Source of the DNA: Serripes groenlandicus
Taxonomy: Eukaryota; Mollusca; Bivalvia; Cardiida; Cardiidae
Assembly: GCA_031761405.1 (NCBI GenBank)
Contig: JASEVX010000010.1
Span: 10,058,724-10,122,723 of the forward strand
Direction: 5' to 3'
Length of the DNA stretch: 64,000 bases
Within the stretch, counting starts at the first letter, position 1; each line of letters begins with the position of its first letter. Below, piece after piece: positions 53,456 through 63,892 of this stretch. Made by a program: the position numbers and the translations under genes. The notes under the pieces were generated by a model. The model did not search any database, had not been told where the DNA came from, and worked only from the letters and a program-made list of their open reading frames with translations.

Positions 53456-53800
53456 GTAACCCAGCTCAAAGAGTCCGACCCGAACAGGGCTCGAACGCGG
53501 GACCTATTGTCCCCTAGGTGAACACTCTACCACATCGTTATGATAGCTAGCTCTATAGCGACGTAGTATAAGTATCTACTTATAGTAACACATCGAATCC
53601 TTCAAGTAAACAAACAACTACTACTCTATCTCATATCTCTGCGGGTTATTTAGGGTGGGCGCCAATGTAACCCAGCTGAAGGAGTCCGGCACGAACAGGG
53701 CTCGAACTCGGGACTTCTTGTCCCGTAGGCGAACAATCTTCCACGTCGCTATAAAAGATAGCTCTATAGCAAGGTAGTATAAGTATCCTCTTATACAAAC
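53456..53800 (-). repeat. Two tandem tRNA-like repeats (S6), 207 bp apart
   Basis: CCCGAACAGGGCTCGAACGC (53480) and CACGAACAGGGCTCGAACTC (53687), each followed by GGGAC...TTGTCCC, TAG(G)CGAACA and a CTCTATAGC...GTAGTATAAGTATC tail. On the minus strand the head reads box-A-like GTGGTAGAGTGTTCACC and box-B-like CGTTCGAGCCCTG. Confidence 0.65.
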
Positions 53801-54095
53801 GTTTGTAAGAAATAGGCCGGACAAAATATGGTTTACTTAATAAGTAAAAGGGCCATAACTCTGTAAAATAACATGCAATTGTAACCCCTTTAGGATATGC
53901 ACATCTCCTCTTGGTATAGAAGCTTCATGTAAAATGTTATTGAATTCCACCGACACAGTGACTCCTATATACCTATCTGTGGGATAGACCACTAAACTAC
54001 ATTAAGACTACGGGAAAGAGAGCATGATCGGATTGGTCTGAACATTAATCTCGATCGCGTTTTCATCATTGATAAATTAGAGTGAAGCTAAGTCT

Positions 54096-54512
54096 TTAAC
54101 CCTTTACCACGTGTATACACATGTTCATGCATCTACAGCAGACGTCTTTTTAACACATTGTGACAAACAAATAAATTACTCAATACGAGCAATTGTTCCC
54201 GTTGCCACAACATTTTCAACTTTGTTCAATAACCAAATCTTCATTTATGGAAGTTAATTTATTTTACACAGACGTTGACAAAGGTCACCTTGATAAGCGG
54301 AATTCGGCTTCTTCCAACAATGGGCTAACAGTTTATGAGGAAAAGCAGTCAGTAGTTTGTAAAGTATGTTGTGTGAAGTACTGGTGTTGTAAAGCCAGGA
54401 AACACATAAGTATGTAAACTGGCCGCCGTGATATATCAATAAGCCATTATTTTTGCATTCTTGTTTGAATAGTCGTCTGCTATATATGTGTTGTATATGG
54501 GAAAGGGTAAAC
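54096..54512. mobile_element. MITE family A copy interrupted by a SINE S1 tail
   Basis: TTAACCCTTTACCACGTGTA, GCAATTGTTCCCGTTGCC and CAACATTTTCAACTTTGTTC. Then GTTGACAAAGGTCACCTTGA to GGCCGCCGTGATATATCAAT (54278-54440) is S1 sequence. Then GTCGTCTGCTATATATGTG and GTATATGGGAAAGGGTAAAC. Confidence 0.68.
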
Positions 54513-54519
54513 AATCTGC

Positions 54520-55125
54520 TTTTATGCAAAAGGCAAGTTACGAGACAACGCCCATGGCCGTTATCAGATATAAGTTAAAAACGTTGACTTTCAGATAAAC
54601 TTGAAGCAGCATCGCAAATATATCATGTTTCAAATCAAAATATTTCAAATTTCAGATGGATTATATTTTCATTAAACCTGCATATTACAGATAAGCATTG
54701 GTTCAAATGAGTGATTCTGACTCAAGTGTTTGGAAACATTACATTAGACTGTATGTTGCAAAAATGGTACACTTTGACTTTCGTGAACAGTGTAGATCAA
54801 GATCAGCCTGTGCATCCATATGTTCTCATATTTCTTGCACAACCTTGTAAGAAGATGCTGTCCTGTTGATTAGCTTCTGATTCAAATGAAGCAAATTTAT
54901 AGGCTGATCCTAACCTGCATTGTTCAGAAATTCCAACTTGTACCTTTTACAATGCACATATGCATCTGACATTGCAAAAAGGTAAACGTTGACATTTATG
55001 AACAGCGTAGATCCAGATCCGGCCTGTTTTCCAGCACAGTCCGATCAAGATCTACACTTTGCAGGTTCTGATAAAACGGAATATGTTTCAAAATTTTATG
55101 AAAAATGTGTTTTTGTCATTATAAA
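54520..55125. repeat. Loose 'GATCAAGATC...CAGCCTG' repeats
   Basis: Three diverged copies about 115-230 bp apart (54780, 54895-54930, 55005) carry GAACAGTGTAGATCAAGATC / GAACAGCGTAGATCCAGATC and AGAAATTCCAACTTGTACCT words. No gene. Confidence 0.5.
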
Positions 55126-55129
55126 ATAT

Positions 55130-55386
55130 GAGCCGTCCGCGAGAAAACCAACATTATGGCCTCTGCGTAATGTATCGACCCGGATCAGCCTGCGCAGTCC
55201 GCACAGACTGATCCTGGCTGACACATTTCGTTTCTTGGGTGTAGAGGTATAGAGTAATTATTCCTGAAAAAGAAAATCCATAGGAGGCGAAAAGTATCTA
55301 TCCGGGTAAACCAGCGCGGCATGATTATGCTGATCCGGGTCGATAATTTACGCAGAGTCCACAATGTTGGTTTTATCGTGGGACGT
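55130..55386. mobile_element. MITE family D copy 11, full length
   Basis: GAGCCGTCCGCGAGAAAACC to GTTGGTTTTATCGTGGGACG. A (TA)n run at 55385-55409 replaces the right tip. Orientation is opposite to copies 1 and 2. Confidence 0.82.
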
Positions 55387-55410
55387 ATATATATATATAT
55401 ATATATATAA

Positions 55411-55540
55411 GGAATATTATGTTGCAGTAGCGATATCGGGGTTGATATTGTTCTAGGAGGGGCGTGGACAATTGATATCTCGGAGTGGTTATGGTTCGAG
55501 GAGGGGCGTGGACAATTGATATCTCGCATTGCCTTAAGTT
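55411..55540. repeat. Degraded relative of the 35.56-kb foldback, with a tandem pair
   Basis: GGAATATTATGTTGCAGTAG then CGAT. GAGGGGCGTGGACAATTGAT occurs at 55457 and 55500 (43-bp spacing). Confidence 0.6.
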
Positions 55541-55757
55541 TAACCCTTTCCCACTTACAACAAATCTGCAGCAAGTGACTTTGAAAACATTTGTTACAAA
55601 ACATGGAAACTCTCTATAAATGAGAGAACAGTTATAGAGTTAAGTTGAAAATATTATGACAAAAAGGGAAATTGCTCATTATGAACAATGTCTCCTTTGG
55701 CCACAATGTGTTCAAAAGTCGTCTGCTGCAGAGGAGTAAGAAAGAACATACATGAGG
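55541..55757. mobile_element. MITE family A, diverged copy
   Basis: TTAACCCTTTCCCACTTACA, CTGCAGCAAGTGACTTTG, AAATTGCTCATTATGAAC, GTCGTCTGCTGCAGAGGAGT and ACATACATGAGG. Confidence 0.65.
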
Positions 55758-55920
55758 TCGACGACAGGTGAATTTTGTCGATTAATACCGCCCCACGAAT
55801 TCTTATTCACAATAACGGACCATACCTCCGATTTATTACCCGTTATGGTTAATAGCGGACATATAAAACCGCGATTCCAATTTCCTAGTGTTAATTAACC
55901 AGTCATCTGATATGACACTT

Positions 55921-56140
55921 TTATAGTTTCCTCATTCGGCGACAAATTTCCTAAAGTAGACTATTCCACGATCAAAGTCGGGCGATTCCATTTTTCATGA
56001 AAGAAGACTTTCAAAATATGTTGATAACTCAAAGACAAACAATGAGGATATCAGGTGAGACGGCTCGTTACGAACTGTCTCACCTGTATCTGTATTGTTA
56101 GAAAAATCCTCAACATTGCCAATGGCGCTGAAAGAATTAA
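55921..56140. mobile_element. MITE family C copy 2, left end eroded
   Basis: GACTATTCCACGATCAAAGT, GGTGAGACGGCTCGTTACGA mirrored by GAACTGTCTCACC, and GGCGCTGAAAGAATTAA. Confidence 0.78.
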
Positions 56141-56221
56141 GGAGCTCAGAAAAAACTGTAATTTTTGTAAACTTTGACGTACAGTTTTGGAAGATATTTG
56201 AGTAATATTTTTCGGAATGGT

Positions 56222-56500
56222 TGATTGATTGATTGGTTGGTGTTTTACGTCGCTTCCAACAATGTTTCTGTTATATCACGGCGTTTTCTTGGTAAGTAAC
56301 CAGTAATATTGGTCCATTTATCCTGACGCCAGCCAGTCAGTCAGTCGTTTAACTAACCCCGCAACCCTTAGCGCCAAGGTGGGCAGTCATTACATGTACT
56401 ACAATTTTTACCTGTTAATGAAATAACCCGACCTAGGATCGAAACCGCGACCTCCAGCACCGAGGCGGACGCTCTTTCACTACATCACTGAGATGGTCTT
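56222..56500 (-). mobile_element. SINE S3 copy, full length
   Basis: TTGATTGATTGGTTGGTGTT, TATCACGGCGTTTTCTTGG, TATCCTGACGCCAGCCAGTC and a head with CTAGGATCGAAACCGCGACC and GAGGCGGACGCTC. Confidence 0.82.
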
Positions 56501-57000
56501 TCGGAAAAAGATAAATTGCTGGGTTTGAACTTTTTTTTTTTGCTTTTTCCAAATTGTTTCCAAATGTGTCTTCTTTAAAGGCGTCGAATGTCATCTGCAT
56601 CACGTAAACGGAGAAATACTTCCCACCGATATGCAATAACGGGAACTCATTTCGTCCAATTTATGGCGGCTTTGAAAGGTCAAACGGTCAAGTATCGACT
56701 CAATATCGGAAGAGATCGATACGTCTAATACGCCCAACAGCATAACTGTTGATTAGGTGTGTGTTTTTGTTTGTATGGTTTTTATTTGCTTCAAAACAAA
56801 TTTAAGTTGTATCACGGCGTTTCAAGGTTTACTTATCAGAACTGTTGGTCCATTTGTCCTGGTATGACTCCGTGAACTGCAGCATCCGAGGCAGAATCTC
56901 TACAACTACTACTACACCTTCTAGGCGGAACTATTGTTGATGAGAACGTTCAGAGGATCCACGGTAAATCAAGAAGGGATTCTAGTGAAAGTAATCGTAC
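56501..57000. other. Fragments of MITE-A and SINE S3
   Basis: 56580-56605 GCGTCGAATGTCATCTGCAT (MITE A), 56770-56950 diverged S3 (GTATCACGGCGTTTC, GTCCATTTGTCCTGG, TTCTAGGCGG). No gene. Confidence 0.4.
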
Positions 57001-57004
57001 ATTT

Positions 57005-57095
57005 GCTTTAACCCTATCGATGCCAAAGGCGTAAAGGCTTTTGCAAACAAATCAGATTCGGGTGAGACAGCTCATAACGCGCAACGGTAATTTAC
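57005..57095. mobile_element. MITE family C fragment (left half)
   Basis: GATGCCAAAGGCGTAAAGGC, TTTTGCAAACAAATCAGATT and GGGTGAGACAGCTCATAACG. Confidence 0.5.
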
Positions 57096-58360
57096 CAAAG
57101 GAATCGTCATGATATGACTGGACTACTCTGAAGGCGGAATACTCGATCGATCCACATATACCCGAATTGATGGTATCTGTCACTTTTATTGGCATTGTAG
57201 AATCTATTAGAAATCATTCCCTCGGACCATAAACCCATAAATGACATTTTATGGACATTTATGTGATCTTGGTTTTTTCCCTTGAGTATGCAATAACACC
57301 AAGAATCAATCTATCAATTTGATGCAAATCTGTTAGCGCCAAATAGTCAAGTTCTGACTAAATAGGATGACATTCAAATGAACCGGCGCGGATGCGCAGA
57401 ATGATCTGCATCCACATAGGCTGAAAATACCCTAATTTTGGTGGCCGCAGATCGTAATTCACCCATTCTTTTACAAAAACAAAGCAATAAAATACATGGC
57501 CAATATTCTGCTAATAGTTGAGAAACAATATTGATATGTTTTTTTTCATCTCAAAAATCAAATCGTATGATTTCAAAATGATATAATCATCATCAGGAAT
57601 ACCGGATCTAAACAACATTAGTCTAAAACGGCGTGTGTTTATAAAACACTTAAACACTTATGATACAATGATGCAAGCGAGAACATTACCTGTAGTTTGC
57701 CCCTATATTATCGCTATTTCCCTATTACAAACATAGGAGCCGTGCACAGCTAGTTGGTGTCTTATTGACTCTCCGCTACGGGATTACGTTACAATACACT
57801 GGCGTTCAATTAGTGAGGCAGCACTTCCGTTTTTTGTTGTTTGTCAAAATAGGTCTATATAAGGTATAGGCGGAAGCTGACGACTGAAGGCGACTCTGGT
57901 GAGACTGTATGGATGCACATACTCATCTAAGACTTCACTATACGCAGATGCAATAAGACCTGAAATCGCCTGACGTGGCCCATACGTCATCTAACAAACA
58001 AAAACAGTCATTGTATAAGTACATATAGCGGGAATCCTTACGACACAATCTCGAGTGGGAATACCTGGCCCGTGGCCAACGACTTTTTTTATCTCACATT
58101 TGATTGGTACCTACTTTCGTCATCTGACTGACTTAATTCCGTACAAACGTAAAGGTTCCCTGTAATAAGATTGATTGCGTCTTCCTGAAGTTAAGCGATC
58201 GACGTGTTAGAATTGCAATGCGAGATGCAACGTGTTTACTTGCACGACTCACATCAAACTAGACTAACACAATCTACCTACCCCTACCGTTGCAATAGTT
58301 GGTCAATGGCGGCGCCTTTCAAGCAAAAAGGCTATAGATACAGCCATTGTTATGTACCAC
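57096..58360. other. Longest repeat-poor stretch; possible promoter-like site, no gene
   Basis: GGTCTATATAAGGTATAGGC (57851-57870) looks like a TATA box, with GAAGCTGACGACTGAAGG about 30 nt on, but no long ORF or convincing exon follows. A CCAATCAAATG word (minus) is near 58099. Confidence 0.25.
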
Positions 58361-58365
58361 TCGGT

Positions 58366-58596
58366 TTAACCCCTTTCCCTCATACGACAATTCTGCAGCA
58401 GACGACTTTGAACATATTTTGTGAAAAAATAGAATATCTCTAAAATTGAATGGATAACCTATGACTAAAAGTGGAAAACATTGTGTCGAAAGGAGAAATT
58501 GCTCGGTTCGAGCAATTTCTTCTTTTGTCAGTATGTTTTCAAAAAGCCGTCTGCTGCAGACGCGTCAGAAAGCGTCTATTAGAGGGAAAGGATTAA
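58366..58596. mobile_element. MITE family A copy
   Basis: TTAACCCCTTTCCCTCATAC to TTAGAGGGAAAGGATTAA. Hairpin GGAGAAATTGCTCGGTTCGA / GCAATTTCTTC with a compensated GG/CC-type change at the tip. Confidence 0.87.
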
Positions 58597-58807
58597 CTTT
58601 TCAAAGCGAAAGTAGTTTGCTTCATTAGTTATGAATTGATATATATTCAAATGTACTCAATATGCGGGAGGTGGCAATTCTAGTGGCCATTGTTGGTTGA
58701 TGCCAGACGTATTTACTATAGTACGCCGGCCACCAAACAAGTTTTGCAACCGGATTTTATTTAAACAGAACAACCGTTATTTGTTCTGATGAAAAAAAAA
58801 GATACTT

Positions 58808-59008
58808 GCTCAGAGGACTAGATAAGAGGGAGTGAACAGGTCTTTTCCCCACAATATTTCTCTTATAACTCAACAAAATCCTATGTTGTGGGTAATCAAA
58901 AGAATCGTCTCACTGAAACGATTTTTTTGAGTACCCACAACATAGGGTTTGAATTTCAAATAAGGATTTTAGAATATGAAAAAATGCCCTTTATCTAGAG
59001 CTCTGAAC
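58808..59008. mobile_element. MITE family E copy 3
   Basis: CTCAGAGGACTAGATAAGAG, TCTTTTCCCCACAATATTTC, hairpin CCTATGTTGTGGGTAATC / GAGTACCCACAACATAGGG (58880-58947) and CCCTTTATCTAGAGCTCTG. Confidence 0.8.
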
Positions 59009-59418
59009 TTGCTGTATTGATGCTTATTTGCCTGAATTGTGCTTTACGTCGCTTTAAACAGTATTTCAGCTATATCTAGACGTTTTATGTGGATATTTCC
59101 AGTCAACACGATACAACCAACGTCATCTCGTTTATTTATATGAGTTATCTCCCATGTTGATACCTAACGGTTTAGCAGGCGACAATTTGATTAGCTGATT
59201 CAAATGTCAATCTTAAACGACTTAGACGACTTTGAACAAACTTGGCAAGTGTGTTAAAAATAACTCTTCAATTCAAAGAATATTTTCTAAAAAAAAAATG
59301 TTTCATCATAATGTTTTCAAAAGAAAAAGAAAAACGTAATCTATCTTTTAAATCAAGTCGGAATACTTCACGATAATTCAACACGCAACAAAAAGCTTTT
59401 ATCTTTTTTTTTCAAAGT

Positions 59419-59613
59419 GTGGTTATTAATATGGGCCCGACTGATCCGGTTACCAGGACTATTTATGGAGGTTACATTGACCTAAGCGGACCCGACGGTG
59501 TAAACAAAGGTCTAAATAGAATAGCATGCGCTGATATTGATACACACAACCACGCCCGTTTTAATTACGAAATAACGGGAACCCTGCCATCTTTCGGGAG
59601 CATTTATCCATAG
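59419..59613 (+). CDS. Hypothetical ORF, 64 codons, weak
   Basis: Its composition is unusually protein-like for this region: Gly-Pro-Thr-Asp-Pro near the start, Gly-Gly-Tyr-Ile-Asp-Leu-Ser-Gly-Pro-Asp-Gly, and few low-complexity runs. No family is recognised, and no promoter or splice context is clear. It could be a fragment of an old gene or element. Confidence 0.15.
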   Translation: MVINMGPTDPVTRTIYGGYIDLSGPDGVNKGLNRIACADIDTHNHARFNYEITGTLPSFGSIYP

Positions 59614-59676
59614 AACTGGGTCATCTATTCAGTTTAAAAGTATTAACCGATTGAACAATATGCTTTTTGTACTTTT

Positions 59677-60267
59677 CCCTTATCCCGCTAAATTCAAACA
59701 CAACTTATCAAATTATTTGAACTCAGTAGAACTACGAATCACTTGAACTTAACGATTCATTGACGTATTATGTGAAGTCTTTGTGGCACATTTTGAATGT
59801 CGTAATATTGCAAAGTAGTTTTACAATAAGAAATTGTTTAATGAGAATCTTTTTTATTATCTTCTTTATTGTAGTTAACCCCTATCACGCTTTAATTCAA
59901 ACACAACTTATGAAATTATTTAAACTCGGTAGAACTACGAAGTTCGTGGAACTCTTTCAGCGCCACAGGCAATATCGAGGTTTTTGCAAACAATGCAGAT
60001 TCAGGTGAGTCAGATCGTAACGAGCTGTCTCGCCTGAAATCAGCATTGTTTGCCTTTAAGTTACCAAAATAGTCCTAAACTTTCATAAATTGAGAAATGG
60101 ACACATCCGATTTTGAACAGGAAGAGTCTACTTTAAACAATTCGGCGCTGAAAGAGTTAACGGATCATTGACGTATTGTCTGAAGTCTTTGTGGCATATT
60201 TTGAATGTCGTAATATTGCAAAATAGTTTTACAATAAGAAATTGTTTAATGAGAATCTTCTTTATTG
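59677..60267. repeat. Tandem duplication (about 190 bp), second copy split by MITE C
   Basis: Copy 1 is 59677-59870. Copy 2 is 59879-59951 plus 60157-60267. Shared words: AATTCAAACACAACTTAT, AGAACTACGAA, TTTGAATGTCGTAATATTGC and AAGAAATTGTTTAATGAGAA. Confidence 0.85.
59952..60156. mobile_element. MITE family C copy 3
   Basis: CTCTTTCAGCGCCACAGGCA to CGGCGCTGAAAGAG followed by TTAA. The unoccupied paralogous site in copy 1 has TTAA at 59749-59752 at the matching place. Confidence 0.88.
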
Positions 60268-60700
60268 ACGCCGCGTGGGAGCGCGGCGTCAGTATGGGAT
60301 AGGTTTTAATTTTGTACCATGGGGTGACGTAATCGAAAAGGGAGAAACCAATGTTATTATTGTTAAAAAAAACCTCTGTTGTTTGATTGAAAAAAACAAC
60401 CTTTATGAATCAATAAATTGTATTAACTGATTTAAGAAACAACAAGATACAAAATACGTTTGTCTTCTACCGTTATTACAAAACTTTATACACATTTAAT
60501 TTGTATTTAATAACTTTTCCCCAACTGTCTAGGCTACGCTGTTTTTGATTGTTTGGTTTACGGCCCTGACCCAATTCATCAAAGCTCAGAGAAAAAATTC
60601 ACTTTTCCCAAACTTTCTAGGCTACGCGTTTTTAATTGTTTAGTTTACGGGCCCAAAATTCGCCGGATGTTTTTGCCTATATAAAAGTGTGTGAAGTTGG
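60268..60700. other. No gene; a short tandem pair
   Basis: 'taggctacgctgtttttgat' (60532) and 'taggctacgcgtttttaatt' (60620), each followed by 'gtttacgg.cc', 88 bp apart. A GACGCCGCGTGGGAGCGCGG dyad sits at 60268-60292. Confidence 0.45.
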
Positions 60701-60709
60701 CAGAGCATT

Positions 60710-61880
60710 AGACGTTAGACATTAGACATTCAAAAAAAATATTCGAATGTCTAATTAGACGTTAGACATTCGATTAGACATTCGCTAATTTTGATTATCG
60801 AATGTCTAATTAGACATTCGACATTCAATTAGACATTCAGAAAAATCGCAAATGTTAAATATCGAATGTCTAATTCGACATTAGACATTCAATTAGACAT
60901 TCGCAAATTACAAGATCTATAACCCAAATTCGTCGGAGGTCATTGTACATTCAAAAAACGAATGTCTAATTGGTCAGTTAGACATTAGACATTCGATTAG
61001 ACATTCGCAAATTAAGGGATTTAGGTACCAAATTCGTCGGAGGTCATTGTACATGCAAAAAACGAATGTCTAATTGGTCAATTAGACATTAGACATTCGA
61101 TTAGACATTCGCAAATTACAAGATATATAACCCAAATTCGTCGGAGGTCATTGCACATTAAAAAAACGAATGTCTAATTGGTCAGTTAGACATTAGACAT
61201 TCGATTAGACATTCGCAAAGTAAGGGATTTAGGTACCAAATTCGTCGGAGGTCATTATACATGCAAAAAACGAATGTCTAATTGGTCAGTTAGACATTAG
61301 ACATTCGATTAGACATTCGCAAATTAAGAGATTTAGGTACCAAATTCGTCAGAGATCAATGTACATTAAAAAAACGAATGTCTAATTGGTCAGTTAGACA
61401 TTAGACATTCGATTAGACATTCGCAAATTACAAGATCTATAACCCAAATTCGTCGGAGGTCATTGCACATTAAAAAAACGAATGTCTATTTGGTCAGTTA
61501 GACATTAGACATTCGATTAGACATTCGCAAATTAAGGGATTTAGGTACCAAATTCGTCGGAGGTCATTATACATGCAAAAAACGAATGTCTAATTGATCA
61601 GTTAGACATTAGACATTCGATTAGACATTCGCAAATTAAGAGATTTAGGTACCAAATTAATCAGAGATCAATGTACATTAAAAATACGAATGTCTAATTG
61701 GTGAATTAGACATTAGACATTCGATTAGACATTCGCAAATTAAGAGATTTATGTACCAAATTCATCAGAGATCAATGTACGTTAAAAAAACGAATGTCTA
61801 ATTGACAATTCGCAAATTAAGAGGTTTAGGTACGAAATTTGTCTGAGGTCATTGTACACGCACAAATCGAATGTCTTATT
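60710..61880. repeat. 104-bp satellite rich in palindromes
   Basis: ACATTCGCAAATTA recurs at a strict 104-bp step (61003, 61107, 61211, 61315 ...). The unit holds ATTCGTCGGAGGTCATTGTA, CGAATGTCTAATTGGTCAGT and TAGACATTCGATTAGACATT. GAATGTCTAATTAGACATTC (about 60800) is a perfect 20-bp palindrome. Units alternate between GGATTTAGGTACC and CAAGATCTATAACCC types. Confidence 0.9.
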
Positions 61881-61884
61881 GGTC

Positions 61885-62346
61885 AAATAACTTGAACATA
61901 TCGATATCTCGAACATACCAATGACTCGAACACATCGATATCTCGAATACATTGATAAAACGAATGTTTTTAACTTGAACATTTATTGACAAATCGAACA
62001 TATCGATATCTCGAAACTTTCGATATCTCGAACTTTCCAATATCTCGAACTTTCGATATCTCGAACTTTTTTTTTTTTTTTTTTTTCTTCTCGATATCTC
62101 GAACTTTCCAATAACTTTTCGATATCTTTAATTTTTTTGTCTCGATATCTCGAACTTTATCGGAAAGTTCGAGATATCGACAAGTACGAGATATCGACAA
62201 GTTCGCGATACCGAAAATTTCGAGATATCGAACAAAATATGAAAAAAAAATTGGTAAGTTCGAGATATCGGAAAGTTCGAGATATCGAAAAAAAATATAA
62301 TTTTCTTTTTCGAAAAGTTCGAGATATCGGAAAGTTCGAGATATCG

Positions 62347-62380
<34 letters not shown>

Positions 62381-62460
62381 ATATGTTCGAACATTTCGAT
62401 TTCTCGATTATTTTTTTTGATATTTTTTTTTTCTCGTTATCTCAGAAATTTGCGATATCG
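61885..62460. repeat. Inverted array of TCGATATCTCGAAC words with poly-T and poly-A
   Basis: Left arm (61895-62158) carries CGATATCTCGAACTTTC. Right arm (62160-62350) carries GAAAGTTCGAGATATCG. The switch is at about 62158-62162. A T-run (about 62069-62086) and an A-run (about 62347-62375) sit in opposite arms. The many short ORFs here are repeat translation. Confidence 0.85.
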
Positions 62461-62870
62461 TATTTTTTGTTTATATACTTCCGTTTTTAACTCCACTGGC
62501 TGAAAGCCAGTCGAGCTTATGTCATGGGGAATCGTCCGTCCTGCGTTCGTGCGTGCGTGAGTGCGTCCGTGCGTGAGTGCGTACTTACGAGAGTAATCTT
62601 GTTGGATAGTGTTTTTTCGTAAACCCCAGCCACCACCCTTATAAGACACTTTGATAAGTGTTTTTTTTTATACAATTGTGTTATGGGTATCTAATTAACA
62701 TATTATTGCTATTTATTCCGTAAAGGGGGGATAATTACGGAATAAACCATGTGCTTGTTGGGTATACCCAACAAGAGAACATCAAAGGAAAACACCCAAC
62801 AAACGCCTTTTGGACGTACGTGCGTGCATGCGTGCGTCCGTCCGTCCGTAAACGTTTTGCTTCAAACTGT
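62461..62870. repeat. GTGCGTGCGTC-rich dispersed repeat
   Basis: CGTGCGTGCGTGAGTGCG (about 62548) and GCGTGCATGCGTGCGTCCGT (62821) flank an AT-rich middle. CCAACAAGAGAACATC / TGTTGGGTATACCCAACA (62756-62773) is a perfect dyad. The 98-codon ORF at 62751-63047 reads across this repeat. Confidence 0.55.
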
Positions 62871-63640
62871 TTCTCCTACCTAACCACTGGACCAATTAGG
62901 ATGAAACTTCATAGGAACTATCCTCTCAATGATCTCTCCTTAGTTCCTCAAACTGTTTGGGATCCATGCAAAATTCTGGTTTCCGAAAGAAAAAACAATG
63001 AAGACTTAAAAAATCTTCTTCTCTCAGATTCCTTCAAGCCATGTTGATTGGTAAAAAACATGGCAACCAGGGCGCGGGGCTGTTTGAAGATTTAATTGGC
63101 AGTGGAGCGATACTGGCCCTCTTGGGCCTCTTGTTGTTATCATACTTCTGATAAACACGAAGGAGAATATACTTCACCCTCTCCTTCCAAAGCTTGTGTC
63201 ACACTTAATTTATAACTAGAGACATTACATGTTAATATGTAAGCACCTATGTGATGTTTTTTTCTTATCTAATTGATCTAGTTAGAGCAGATTTGAAACC
63301 GTGTATTGGTAAAAAATTAAGAAACTTCATGTTGTATGGTAACCTTTTATTATAGGCTATGGTAGCCAGGTGAGCAATATAGGCACATCTTGGCCTTTTT
63401 GGTTATGATAAAGGGACATTTGGCCTTCTTGTTCGAAATATTTACATCCTGTCTGTTTTCACACGTTATTTAAATGTACTGAACTACATCTGCTTCCTTT
63501 AAGTCATGCTTCAAAATCATGCGCGGCGTCCTTTGATGCTCTGCATCAAAATTCGTCTTGTTATGACTGGTACGTAGCCGTGCTACAATGTTAACCTACA
63601 CGTTCTTCATTCGTCATCCTCAACCATTTCACAACCAGTC
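62871..63640. other. No gene seen
   Basis: Continuation of the repeat (CTAACCACTGGACCAATTAG is a common repeat word), then unclassified DNA. Confidence 0.3.
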
Positions 63641-63644
63641 AATT

Positions 63645-63787
63645 TATGACACATCTGCAGGAGACGTCTTTTGCCAGAATGTTGCCACTTTATTCAATAA
63701 GTAATATCATAGATAGTTTCCATATTTTTGCCTAGTTGTTTTCAAATTCATCTGCTGCATATTTGTTGTATGTGGGAAAAATGTTAA
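63645..63787. mobile_element. MITE family A remnant
   Basis: GACACATCTGCAGGAGACGT, GCCAGAATGTTGCCACTTTA, CATCTGCTGCATATTTG and GTATGTGGGAAAAATGTTAA. Confidence 0.5.
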
Positions 63788-63892
63788 ATATTGTGAACTT
63801 TTTTGGACCGCTTACTTGCGAATACATCATCCAGTCCATTATAGACTGACGAGGAAACCTTCAGGATGTACGTATTACACAGCCTCTCTTTA

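Noticed and set aside
62137..62490. 117-codon plus ORF
   Set aside because: It is a reading of the GTTCGAGATATCG array and an A-run; poly-Lys and Arg-Asp-Ile-Glu repeats with no domain.
62751..63047. 98-codon plus ORF containing Cys-Val-Arg-Pro-Ser-Val-Arg
   Set aside because: That peptide is the usual translation of GTGCGTCCGTCCGT-type dispersed repeats; the rest shows no domain.
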